14,043 bases of DNA. Origin: Rhodocyclaceae bacterium (GTDB lineage Bacteria; Pseudomonadota; Gammaproteobacteria; Burkholderiales; Rhodocyclaceae). The position numbers were made by a program, and so were the translations under genes. The stretch is taken from the NCBI GenBank assembly GCA_020849155.1, contig JADLGU010000336.1:1-14043 (forward strand). The letters run 5' to 3'. The notes beneath the pieces were generated by a model that ran no database searches, was not told the DNA's origin, and saw only the letters and a list, made by a program, of their open reading frames with translations. This document shows, one piece after another, positions 5,899 to 13,018 of this stretch (positions are counted from its first letter, which is position 1; each line of letters opens with the position of its first letter).

Positions 5899-7875
5899 CT
5901 ACCCGCCGAAGAAACCGACCCCCACCAGCACCAGCAGCAGCAGTCCGACACCGATCAGGGTCAGGCCGAGGATCACCGCGCCGGTGTGGAACTGTTTCGA
6001 GGGCGCGTCCACCAGGTATTTCCCGATCTCGCCGGAATCCACCATGCGCTGATAGTGCGCCGGATGGTCGTGGCGGAACTCCTCCAGCGACTGCGTGCCG
6101 GTGAACATCACCACGTCGGGCGGCGGCAGCTTGTCCGGGCGGAAGTGGTTGTTGAAGAAATGCACCGTGAACAGGAACACCGCCGCCAGGAAGGCTTCCT
6201 CGCCGTGCACCAGGGTGGCGACGTTGAACACCCAGCCGGGCAGGTACTGCGCCGTGACGTGCGGGAAGGCCAGCATGAGGCCGCTCCAGCCGATGATGTT
6301 CACGCCCCAGAACACCGCCCAGTAGTCGAACTTCTCGTAATAGGCCCAGCGGTCGAACAGCGGCCGCGGCCCTCGGCCGACGAACCACTTGAACATGCCC
6401 CAGCAGTCGGCGAAGTCCTTCCAGTTCGGGATCAGCGAATCCGGCCCGAACCAGCGGAAGCTGCGGTCGCGCAGCAGCTTCTGCATGACGTAGATGAAGT
6501 GGATGAGGAAGATGCCGACGAAGAGCGCGGCGCTAATCCGGTGCACCAGGCCGAGTATCTTCGGCCCGCCGAAGGCCTTGGCCACCAGCGGCGCCCAGGT
6601 GCTGTCGGCATACAGCGCCGTCGTGCCGGTCAGCACCAGGGTCATGGTGATCAGGGCGAAGGCGAGGTGCGCCACGCGCCAGCCCCAGTGGAAGCGGCGG
6701 AAGTGCTTCTGCGGGTCCAGCACCAGGCCCTTGGTGTCGATGTGCGCGCGCGGCTTGCCGGTCCTGCGGTCATGCCACTCGCGGTAGTACCAGAGGCCGG
6801 AATGCGCCCAGAAGAAGGCGAAGACGAAGATCAGCAGGCCGACCATGAACTTGCCGGCGATGTACATCTCCGGGTATTTCTTGAAGTCGTGCGTGTTGGC
6901 GTGCGGCCCGAAGGTGACGAAGCCCGGCGTCGCGTCGCGCATGCCCGGCTTCTTGTCGCTGTGGCACTTCGAGCAGGTCTTCAGCCGGTTCTTCGGGTTG
7001 ATGGTCGATTTCGGATGGTCGGCCGGCAGGATCTTGTGGCTCTCGTGGCAGTCGGCGCACTTGGCGGCATAGGCGTAGCCGAGGCGGCTCACCTGGCCGT
7101 GATAGGTGTCGGCGAAGCTCCTCAGGCCTTCCTTGTGGCATTCGCCGCAGGCCTCGATGTTGCGCAGCTTGAAGGTCTCCGAGGCGGTGGCGGCGATGCT
7201 GTGGGCGCTGTGGCAGTCGGTGCACACCGCGCTCTTGACGTTGCCGTTCTCCAGCAGCTCCTCGCCGTGGATGGAGGCGGCATAGGCCTCCAGCTGGTCC
7301 TCGTGGCATTTCGCGCCGCAGGTGTCGGGGATGCCCTTGTGCCAGACGGTGCGCCGCGCCGTGCCCTTGGGCGGCACGTTGAACTCATGGGAATTGTGGC
7401 AGTCCTCGCAGGTGGCCATCGGGCGCGAGGGATCGTCCTTGTCCGGCTTGGCGTGGAAGGAATTCCGGTAGGCCTCGGCGTTGCGCACGACCTGGCCGAG
7501 GCGCTCCTTCTCGGCGGTGAGTTTCTCCTGCTTTGCGGTTTCCCACAGCGCCTCGTGGCAGGTGACGCAATTGGCCGGCTTGACGTCCTTCGCCTTGACG
7601 TGGTTGGCCTGGCTGTCGACGATTTCCTTGTGGCACGCGACGCACTGCATCTCGCCGTGGATGCCCTTGCCGAACCTGCCGGCGTTGATGTGCGCCAGTT
7701 CTCGCTTCTCGTCGTCCTTGCCCGGCACCTCGATTTTCTTCTTGCCGGCCTCGTGGCAGCTGAGGCAGCCGGCATTGTCCAGCTTGTCGGCGGCAGCAAG
7801 CACCGGCGCCGGCGAAAGCCATGCCAGGCAGGCGGCGCCGGCCAGGATCAGCGACAGGAAGGGTGTCGTTCTCAT
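5899..7875 (-). CDS. Nine-heme cytochrome c fused to a membrane cytochrome b (CbcL-like quinone oxidoreductase)
   Basis: The 658-residue protein begins with a signal peptide (1-28, cut near VLAAA). Its periplasmic domain holds eight CXXCH heme motifs (Cys at 37, 78, 103, 156, 218, 243, 273 and 301) and one CX3CH motif, CGAKCH (186-191). A cytochrome b561/FdnI-like domain follows, with about six membrane helices (about 341-362, 400-420, 445-465, 515-540, 550-575, 632-655). His403, His445, His459, His557 and His572 are possible b-heme ligands. The same plan, nine c hemes plus an FdnI-type diheme b domain, is known from CbcL of Geobacter, an inner-membrane quinol oxidase used in low-potential metal respiration. 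By analogy it should move electrons between quinones and periplasmic cytochromes. AGGAG lies 9-10 nt before the ATG. It is the last gene of the sigma-54 operon, 18 nt after the monoheme cytochrome. Confidence 0.85.
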   Translation of the reverse strand: MRTTPFLSLILAGAACLAWLSPAPVLAAADKLDNAGCLSCHEAGKKKIEVPGKDDEKRELAHINAGRFGKGIHGEMQCVACHKEIVDSQANHVKAKDVKPANCVTCHEALWETAKQEKLTAEKERLGQVVRNAEAYRNSFHAKPDKDDPSRPMATCEDCHNSHEFNVPPKGTARRTVWHKGIPDTCGAKCHEDQLEAYAASIHGEELLENGNVKSAVCTDCHSAHSIAATASETFKLRNIEACGECHKEGLRSFADTYHGQVSRLGYAYAAKCADCHESHKILPADHPKSTINPKNRLKTCSKCHSDKKPGMRDATPGFVTFGPHANTHDFKKYPEMYIAGKFMVGLLIFVFAFFWAHSGLWYYREWHDRRTGKPRAHIDTKGLVLDPQKHFRRFHWGWRVAHLAFALITMTLVLTGTTALYADSTWAPLVAKAFGGPKILGLVHRISAALFVGIFLIHFIYVMQKLLRDRSFRWFGPDSLIPNWKDFADCWGMFKWFVGRGPRPLFDRWAYYEKFDYWAVFWGVNIIGWSGLMLAFPHVTAQYLPGWVFNVATLVHGEEAFLAAVFLFTVHFFNNHFRPDKLPPPDVVMFTGTQSLEEFRHDHPAHYQRMVDSGEIGKYLVDAPSKQFHTGAVILGLTLIGVGLLLLVLVGVGFFGG

Positions 7876-7893
7876 GGTCCGGCGCTCCTGCTA

Positions 7894-8244
7894 TCAGTGG
7901 GAAAGCATCCAGCGGGCGACGTTGGTCTGCACCTTGACGTCCTTGGTGTCGATGATCTTGTGATCCTCTTCCTTGCCGTCGTCGAGCTTCACCTTCTGCC
8001 CGGCGGTCATGTGCTTGATCGCCTCCTTCTCGTCGAGCTTCTTCTCCTTGTACTTGGCGGCGATCTTCTTCAGCGCCGGCCCTTTCTTGGCCTTCGTGGC
8101 GTGATGGCACTTGTGGCAGTCGTTGTCCTTGAAGACGTTCTCCGCGGCATCGGCATCGAACTGCTGGGCGAAGGCCGGCACGGACAGGCTCAGTCCGCCG
8201 GCGAGGGCGGCAATGGCGACGAGGGGGCGAAGGTTGCGCTTCAT
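7894..8244 (-). CDS. Periplasmic monoheme cytochrome c (class I-like)
   Basis: This 116-residue precursor has a clear signal peptide (1-26, cut after AFA) and one heme motif, CHKCH (43-47), in the class I setting (GPALKKIAAKYK follows). Met79 or Met113 could be the sixth ligand. About 90 mature residues, rich in Lys and Asp, suggest a soluble electron shuttle in the periplasm. GGAG lies before the ATG at a normal distance. Two stops in tandem (TGA TAG) end the gene, and the nine-heme cytochrome starts 18 nt later. It probably carries electrons between that protein and the lipoprotein encoded upstream, though the direction is not readable. Confidence 0.88.
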   Translation of the reverse strand: MKRNLRPLVAIAALAGGLSLSVPAFAQQFDADAAENVFKDNDCHKCHHATKAKKGPALKKIAAKYKEKKLDEKEAIKHMTAGQKVKLDDGKEEDHKIIDTKDVKVQTNVARWMLSH

Positions 8245-8277
8245 TTCTGGTTCTCCATATTCGAGGGTTGGAACGAT

Positions 8278-8301
8278 CCCGGCCGCCTGGCGGCGGCCGG
8301 G
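8278..8301 (-). repeat. Strong intercistronic hairpin
   Basis: CCCGGCCGCC (8278-8287) and GGCGGCCGGG (8292-8301) form a perfect 10-bp stem, all G-C pairs, around the 4-nt loop TGGC. It sits in the 67-nt gap between the lipoprotein stop and the monoheme cytochrome start. No run of T follows on the minus strand, so it is not a typical intrinsic terminator. It is better explained as an mRNA-stabilising or processing element, or a partial attenuator, setting different levels of the first gene and the two after it. Confidence 0.75.
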
Positions 8302-8311
8302 AGGAGCGGAC

Positions 8312-9661
8312 TCACGGCAGCTTCACCGCCACAATGTCGGCCTTGGCGCCGATGCCCAGCGTCTTCGTGTAGGACACGTAGTGGCCGCGCGTGGTGATGT
8401 TGTCGTCGTGCAGGGCGAAACCGACGCTGTACACGCCGCCCGGCTTGAGCGCCTTGTCGTCCGGGTTGGCCAGATTGAGCGGGCGCACCAAGACGACCGT
8501 CCACATGCCGTCCTTCCAGATGCCGTAGGCCTTGTTGTCGGCCGCCGAGCCCGTGGCGTCCGCCGGCTGCAGGACGTATCTCGGCAGCATGTCGCCCGCC
8601 TTCCAGCCGGCGTTCGGATCGAACGGCACGGCGTTGGCGCCCTTGATCAGGAAGTTGTCCTTGGTGCGAACCTGATCGGCGCTGACCGCCCTAGCGCCGA
8701 ACCTGGCGGCATCGAACATGAAGTTGGGCTGCTTGGTGGCCGCATTCATGTTCGAGGCGAAGTGGTTCTTGCCCGCATCGAAGTTGCGCCATTCGAGCAC
8801 GTAACCGTCGTCCGCGCCGCCGACGGGGTTGCTGCGGTGGGCGCGCCACTGGACCAGGTCGACAAAGCCGCCGGCGGCCTTGATCTTCGCGAGTTCGTCC
8901 GGCAACTTGCCGGTCCGCCAGTCGGAGGGATTGCTGCGCGAGGCCGGCAGGTACTTGCGCACGTCGGACTTCTTGTAGGCCTTCATCGCCGCGTTGGCCG
9001 CCACATCCTCTTTCGTGGCGGGGTTCAGGTCGCGCTCACCCTCGTGGCAAGTGAGCCAGCAGCCCTGTTCCTTGAACATCGGCACCTTGCCGTCGTCGAG
9101 CATGAACGACATGCGCGCCTCGTAAATGGCCGGCTGCTTGCCTTCCTGGACGGGCTTGTCGAGGCGCGGGGCGCCGTAGGTTTTCCACTCCTTGCCGTCG
9201 AAGCGGTAGTAGGGGTACTCGATGTCGTTGCTGCCCTTCCACTGATAGCGCAGATAGACGTTCTTGTCGTCGTAGGCGGCCTGGATATTCACGTCCACAT
9301 GGCCCGGCTTGCCGGGCAGGGCGATCGGCTCGAGGGGATGCTTGCCGCTGAGGATCTTGGCGCCCTGGCGCTGCTCTTCCTTGGCGTCGTCGTGGCAGGA
9401 GACGCAGGAATCGCCGCGCGCCGTCTCGCTGGCGGCGCCCTTGTGCGCCGCCGGGTCGCGCAGCCATTCGTAGGAGGATTTGCCGGGATAGAACAGCACC
9501 AGCTTGTTTGCCGGCACCTTGTTCCAGTCGATGCCCGTGGTGTCGGCGCCGCGGGTGGGCCCGCCGGCGCAGGCGACGAGTCCGGCGGCGGCGACTGCGG
9601 CTACGCTCGCTGCCAGAATTTTCATTTTAGGATCGGAAAAGCTTGAAGTGCGTTGGTCCAT
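8312..9661 (-). CDS. c-heme lipoprotein with ethylbenzene-dehydrogenase-type heme-binding domain
   Basis: The 449-residue precursor has a lipoprotein signal: a hydrophobic stretch (15-30) and lipobox LVAC with Cys31. Ala at +2 would favour the outer membrane. Two c-heme motifs follow, CVSCH (86-90) and CWLTCH (201-206); the second has the CX3CH form. The overall pattern (HVDVNIQAAYDDKNVYLRYQW at 121-141, a repeated WRTGK/VQWRAHRSNP region, and a C-terminal segment with MWTVVLVRPL and YSVGFALHDD) resembles the ethylbenzene dehydrogenase-related / cytochrome c-552 heme-binding family. In that family some members are the gamma subunits of DMSO-reductase-type enzymes. AAGGAGG (9670-9676) supports the ATG at 9661; an inner ATG (9625) would give a shorter, more typical signal peptide. 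It is the first gene behind the sigma-54 promoter. Function beyond electron transfer is unknown. Confidence 0.82.
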   Translation of the reverse strand: MDQRTSSFSDPKMKILAASVAAVAAAGLVACAGGPTRGADTTGIDWNKVPANKLVLFYPGKSSYEWLRDPAAHKGAASETARGDSCVSCHDDAKEEQRQGAKILSGKHPLEPIALPGKPGHVDVNIQAAYDDKNVYLRYQWKGSNDIEYPYYRFDGKEWKTYGAPRLDKPVQEGKQPAIYEARMSFMLDDGKVPMFKEQGCWLTCHEGERDLNPATKEDVAANAAMKAYKKSDVRKYLPASRSNPSDWRTGKLPDELAKIKAAGGFVDLVQWRAHRSNPVGGADDGYVLEWRNFDAGKNHFASNMNAATKQPNFMFDAARFGARAVSADQVRTKDNFLIKGANAVPFDPNAGWKAGDMLPRYVLQPADATGSAADNKAYGIWKDGMWTVVLVRPLNLANPDDKALKPGGVYSVGFALHDDNITTRGHYVSYTKTLGIGAKADIVAVKLP

Positions 9662-9669
9662 TTCGATCG

Positions 9670-9676
9670 CCTCCTT
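9670..9676 (-). promoter_or_regulatory. Ribosome binding site deciding the lipoprotein start
   Basis: AAGGAGG on the minus strand lies 8 nt before the ATG at 9661. The competing in-frame ATG at 9625 has no comparable site, so the longer N-terminus with 14 residues ahead of the hydrophobic stretch is preferred. Confidence 0.75.
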
Positions 9677-9704
9677 GAAGGTTATCTTGCGGATACGCCT
9701 GATG

Positions 9705-9721
9705 ATGCAATCCCTGTGCCA
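9705..9721 (-). promoter_or_regulatory. Sigma-54 (-24/-12) promoter of the cytochrome operon
   Basis: The minus strand reads TGGCAC (9721-9716), five nt, then TTGCAT (9710-9705). This fits the TGGCAC-N5-TTGCW consensus at every conserved position with correct spacing. The predicted transcription start is near 9695, giving a leader of about 34 nt that ends in a strong ribosome binding site and the lipoprotein ATG. The nearest upstream gene encodes a GAFTGA-containing sigma-54 activator, which fits. Confidence 0.9.
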
Positions 9722-9773
9722 TCGGTGCTACATGGTTTTCCCCTTTGCTGCAGTGCCGAATTGCTACCAGGAA

Positions 9774-9813
9774 TTGTCGCTAAAATATGTCATGTGTCGT
9801 TTTTTAGTGACAA
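9774..9813. promoter_or_regulatory. Inverted repeat, candidate upstream activator site
   Basis: TTGTCGCTAAAA (9774-9785) and TTTTAGTGACAA (9802-9813) are reverse complements with one mismatch in 12, separated by 16 nt. Two further TGTC words fall in the spacer (9788-9791, 9795-9798). The element lies about 80-118 bp before the predicted start of the sigma-54 promoter, the usual place for an enhancer. It overlaps the last codons of the response regulator gene (stop at 9790-9792). A transcript hairpin ending the regulator mRNA is less likely, as the stem is AT-rich and lacks a clear T run after it. Confidence 0.6.
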
Positions 9814-11166
9814 CCCCCAGCGTTTGACCTTGACGTAAAAGTTCTGCCGCGGGATGCCGCTCAGCCGCGCCGCCTCCGATACATTGCCGCCGGTCGCATC
9901 GAGCAGGCGCTGCAGGTAGTCGCGCTCGAATTCGGCGCGGGCATCCTGATAGCTCAGGCCGGCCCCGGTCACCGTCGCGGTTTCGCGGGGCGACTGTGCC
10001 GGCGCGCCTTCAGGAAAGAGATGCATGCTGTCCACCGGCCCGCCGGCATGCAGGGCCACGGCGCGCTCGATGCAGTGCTGCAGCTGGCGCACGTTGCCCT
10101 CCCAGCGGGCGCCCTCCAGGGCCTGCATGGCGGCCGGCGTGAATGGCCCGCATGCCTTGCCGAACTTGGCGTTGTAGCGGTCGAGGAAGTGCGTGGCGAG
10201 CGCCACCACGTCGCCCTCGCGGCTGCGCAGCGGCGGCAGGGTGAGCGACACCACGGCGATGCGGTAGTACAAGTCCTCGCGGAAGCGGCCGGCCTTCACT
10301 TCGGCAAGCAGCGGGCGGTTGGTGGCGCAGATCAGGCGGAAATCGGCCCGGCGCGACTGCGTGCTGCCGATGCGCATGAAGCTGTGGTCCTGCAGCACGC
10401 GCAGCAGGCTCGACTGCAGCTTCGGGCTCATGTCGGCGATCTCGTCGAGGAACAGGTTGCCGCCGTCGGCCTTCTCGAAATAGCCGGCGGTGGCCTGGCT
10501 GGCGCCGGTGAAGGCCCCCTTCTCGTAGCCGAACAGCAGGCTCTCCAGCAGGCTCTCCGGCAGGCCGCCGCAATTGACTTCGAGGAAGGGCTTGTCGGCG
10601 CGGCCGCTGAGCGCGTGGATCAGCCGCGCGGCGAGGTCCTTGCCGGTGCCGCTCTCGCCTTCCAGCAATACGGTGGTGTCGAGGCCGGCGACCTGGCGCA
10701 GCTGGCCGAGCACGCGCTCCATGGCGGCCGAGCGGCCGATCAGAACGGGCAGTCCGGCATTGTCCGCCAGCCGCGCGCGCAGGCCGTCGATCTCGCGATA
10801 GGCGCGGTCCAGCTCGAGCGCCTTGCCGATGACGGCCTCGAGCGCCTCCAGGTCGTCGAAGGGCTTGGTCAGGTAATCGAACAGCCCCTCGCGCACCGCC
10901 GCCACGGCGTCGCGCACCTCGGCGAAGCCGGTCATCAGGATGCCGACCAGCTGCGGCCGCTGGGCGCGGAACTCGCGCAGCAGGTCGATGCCGTTGGCGT
11001 CGGGCAGGCGCTGGTCCATCAGCACCAGGTTGTAGTCACCGGCGGCGAACAGGCGCCGCGCCTCGGCGCCGTCGCCGGCCAGGCTGACGCTGGCCGACCT
11101 GGCGAGCAGCCGGTCGAGCAGGAGGCGGGTGTGGCGGTCGTCGTCGACCACCAGGATCTTCGGCAT
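9790..11166 (-). CDS. Sigma-54-dependent response regulator (NtrC family)
   Basis: The 458-residue protein has the three NtrC-family parts. The receiver (about 1-120) has acidic Asp8-Asp10, phospho-acceptor Asp51 (LMDQRLP), Thr79 and Lys101. The AAA+ domain (about 140-375) has Walker A GESGTGKD (170-177), the sigma-54 contact loop GAFTGA (217-222) and Walker B GGNLFLDEIAD (235-245). A Fis-type helix-turn-helix ends the chain (GGNVSEAARLSGIPRQNFY, 426-444). On phosphorylation it should bind DNA and open a sigma-54 promoter. The ATG at 11166 gives the normal MPKILVVDDD start; an in-frame ATG at 11205 lies within the kinase gene. It follows the kinase by 17 nt with only a weak Shine-Dalgarno, suggesting coupled translation. 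Its likely target is the adjacent cytochrome operon. Confidence 0.95.
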   Translation of the reverse strand: MPKILVVDDDRHTRLLLDRLLARSASVSLAGDGAEARRLFAAGDYNLVLMDQRLPDANGIDLLREFRAQRPQLVGILMTGFAEVRDAVAAVREGLFDYLTKPFDDLEALEAVIGKALELDRAYREIDGLRARLADNAGLPVLIGRSAAMERVLGQLRQVAGLDTTVLLEGESGTGKDLAARLIHALSGRADKPFLEVNCGGLPESLLESLLFGYEKGAFTGASQATAGYFEKADGGNLFLDEIADMSPKLQSSLLRVLQDHSFMRIGSTQSRRADFRLICATNRPLLAEVKAGRFREDLYYRIAVVSLTLPPLRSREGDVVALATHFLDRYNAKFGKACGPFTPAAMQALEGARWEGNVRQLQHCIERAVALHAGGPVDSMHLFPEGAPAQSPRETATVTGAGLSYQDARAEFERDYLQRLLDATGGNVSEAARLSGIPRQNFYVKVKRWGLSLKNDT

Positions 11167-11183
11167 GTCGGAGCGCCGCGTTT

Positions 11184-12941
11184 TCAATTGGGATCTGGCA
11201 GCCATATTGCAAAACGCGTGCCATGCCCCGGCTCGCTCTCCACCGTCACCTGGCCCTCGTGCAGCAGGGCGACGTGCTGCACCACCGGCAGGCCGAGGCC
11301 GGTGCCGTCGCTGCGCGTGGCGTAGAAGGGCTCAAAAATCTTTTCCAGCGCTTCCGGCGGCATGCCGCGGCCGCGATCCGCCACCGACAGCGTCCAGCCG
11401 GGCAGGTTGCGTTCCTTGTCCGTGCCGCGCTCGAGGCCGATGACGATCCCCTCCCCCCCGTCCGGCGTCGCCTGCGCCGCATTGACGAGCAGGTTGAACA
11501 GGGCATGGCGGATCAGCACCGGGTCGACCGTCAGCACCGCCGGCCCCTCGGGCAACTTCACCTCGACCGGCAGGTGCCGGCGCTCGGCCTGTCTGAACAG
11601 CAGCACGGTGTCCTCGATCAGCCCGGCCATGTCGGTCGGCTTGCTCTCGAAGCAGGACACCTTGGAAAACCCCAGCATGCGCTTGACGAAATCGCGGCAG
11701 TCCTCGCCGGCGCCGCGAATCTCGCGCAGCAACTCGCGCGTGCGCGCCGGATCGTCGGCCTCGCGCTCGGCCAGCTCGGCCAGGTTGACCACGCCCACCA
11801 GCGGGTTGTTGAGCTGGTGGGCGATGCCGCCGACCATGGTGCCGACGGCCGACAGCTTTTCCAGCTGCAGGATGCGCCGGTGCTCGCTGTCGAGGCGCAG
11901 CAGGCGGTGCTCCAGGTCGTGCTGGCGGCGGTAGTCGCGCTCGACGCGCTCCAGCGCCAGGAAGAAGACGCCGAGCACGCCGCCGGCGGCGAGCAGGCTG
12001 ATCAGGATCACCGCGATCATCGACCACTGGAAGGTCGATTCCAGCGCGGTGATGTCGCGCATCACCACCAGATCGCCGAGGTGGCGCCCGCCGGCATCGT
12101 TGATCGGCACGCTGGCGAGGTGGATGGAGCGCCCCCGTTCGTGGACCTCGGCGGTGCCGCCGGCGAGCAGGCGCTGCAGCAGAGGCTCGTCGAGGCCCGC
12201 CGGCAGCTCCCGCGCCGTCTGCGCCAGCACGGCATGGCTGTCGAAACGCTCCCAGCTGCCGTGGCGCTGCAGCAGCGCCATGCCGCGCCGCCATTGGTCG
12301 AGCGTCATAAAACTCTTGTCCGCCAGCACCAGCAGGTCGATGCCCAGGCTGTCGCGGATCTCGTCGATCAGATGCTCGATTTCCTCGCCGACCTCGAGGT
12401 AGCCGAGCAGCTTGCCGTCCTGCCGCCAGGGCGCCACCAGGCGCAGCGTCAGGGTGCCCATCGGGCCCAGTTCCAGGCCGTGCGCCGGCTGCTGGCCCTC
12501 CCTCGCCTTCAACATGGTGACGCGGTGGATCTCGTCGCCGAAAACGGCCGGGCTGTGGAAGCGGAACAGGCTGACCAGGTCCGGCCGGATGAAATACAGG
12601 TGGGTGATCTTGTGCTCGGCGCTCAGCTCGCGGAACAGCCCGCCGCCCTGCTGCGCCAGCGCGCCGCGATCCTGCCGGCGAAAGGCCTCGATGAGCGCCT
12701 CGTTGATCATCAGGGCGCGCAAGGTGGCCATCATCTTGTTGGTGTCCTTGTCGAGCTTCTGCGCGAAGAGCTTGACCACCGCCGCCGAGCGCTCGGCCAG
12801 GTCGCGGTCGCGGATGCTCGCCTCGATGCGGTAGATGGCCGCGGCGAACACGCCCATGACGAAGACCAGCATGAGCGCGAAGGGGCCGATGAACCTGGCC
12901 TTGACGCGCCGCGGCTGGCGGGCGGGGGGAATGGAATTCAT
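11184..12941 (-). CDS. Sensor histidine kinase with periplasmic double-Cache-like domain
   Basis: The 585-residue kinase has a first membrane helix (about 17-37), a long periplasmic region (about 38-303), a second helix (about 306-330), and a cytoplasmic coiled segment and kinase core. The sensor contains HLYFIRPDLVSLFRFHSP (114-131), HGLELGPMGTLTLRLVAPW (154-172) and LLGYLEVGEEI (178-188), which resembles the dCache_3 type that binds small ligands. The kinase has H box His375 (GGIAHQLNNPLVG), N box Asn487, G1 DRGRG (522-526), F box FEPFYATR and G2 GTGLGL (546-551). There is no PAS domain. The start at 12941 gives a short basic N-terminus before the first helix; its Shine-Dalgarno is weak. 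It is the partner of the response regulator 17 nt downstream. The ligand is unknown. Confidence 0.93.
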   Translation of the reverse strand: MNSIPPARQPRRVKARFIGPFALMLVFVMGVFAAAIYRIEASIRDRDLAERSAAVVKLFAQKLDKDTNKMMATLRALMINEALIEAFRRQDRGALAQQGGGLFRELSAEHKITHLYFIRPDLVSLFRFHSPAVFGDEIHRVTMLKAREGQQPAHGLELGPMGTLTLRLVAPWRQDGKLLGYLEVGEEIEHLIDEIRDSLGIDLLVLADKSFMTLDQWRRGMALLQRHGSWERFDSHAVLAQTARELPAGLDEPLLQRLLAGGTAEVHERGRSIHLASVPINDAGGRHLGDLVVMRDITALESTFQWSMIAVILISLLAAGGVLGVFFLALERVERDYRRQHDLEHRLLRLDSEHRRILQLEKLSAVGTMVGGIAHQLNNPLVGVVNLAELAEREADDPARTRELLREIRGAGEDCRDFVKRMLGFSKVSCFESKPTDMAGLIEDTVLLFRQAERRHLPVEVKLPEGPAVLTVDPVLIRHALFNLLVNAAQATPDGGEGIVIGLERGTDKERNLPGWTLSVADRGRGMPPEALEKIFEPFYATRSDGTGLGLPVVQHVALLHEGQVTVESEPGHGTRFAIWLPDPN

Positions 12942-13018
12942 GCCCGGCAGTGTGCCCGAGTCGCCCGCATCGGACAACGCGCCTGGCTGCGGGGATGCCC
13001 AGGCCGCGGCGATCCGCC

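Noticed and set aside
8278..8301. Intrinsic terminator ending the lipoprotein transcript
   Set aside because: The stem is strong, but no T run follows on the minus strand and the downstream cytochrome gene has no promoter that I can see, so I list it as an intercistronic hairpin.
5860..8397. 845-codon open frame on the plus strand
   Set aside because: It is antisense to three cytochrome-region genes with clear heme motifs and signal peptides; its translation is low-complexity and lacks domain signals. High GC creates such open shadows.
9625..9625. Inner ATG as start of the lipoprotein
   Set aside because: It gives a tidier signal peptide but lacks a Shine-Dalgarno; the ATG at 9661 has a strong one at 8 nt. 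The question stays open without N-terminal data.
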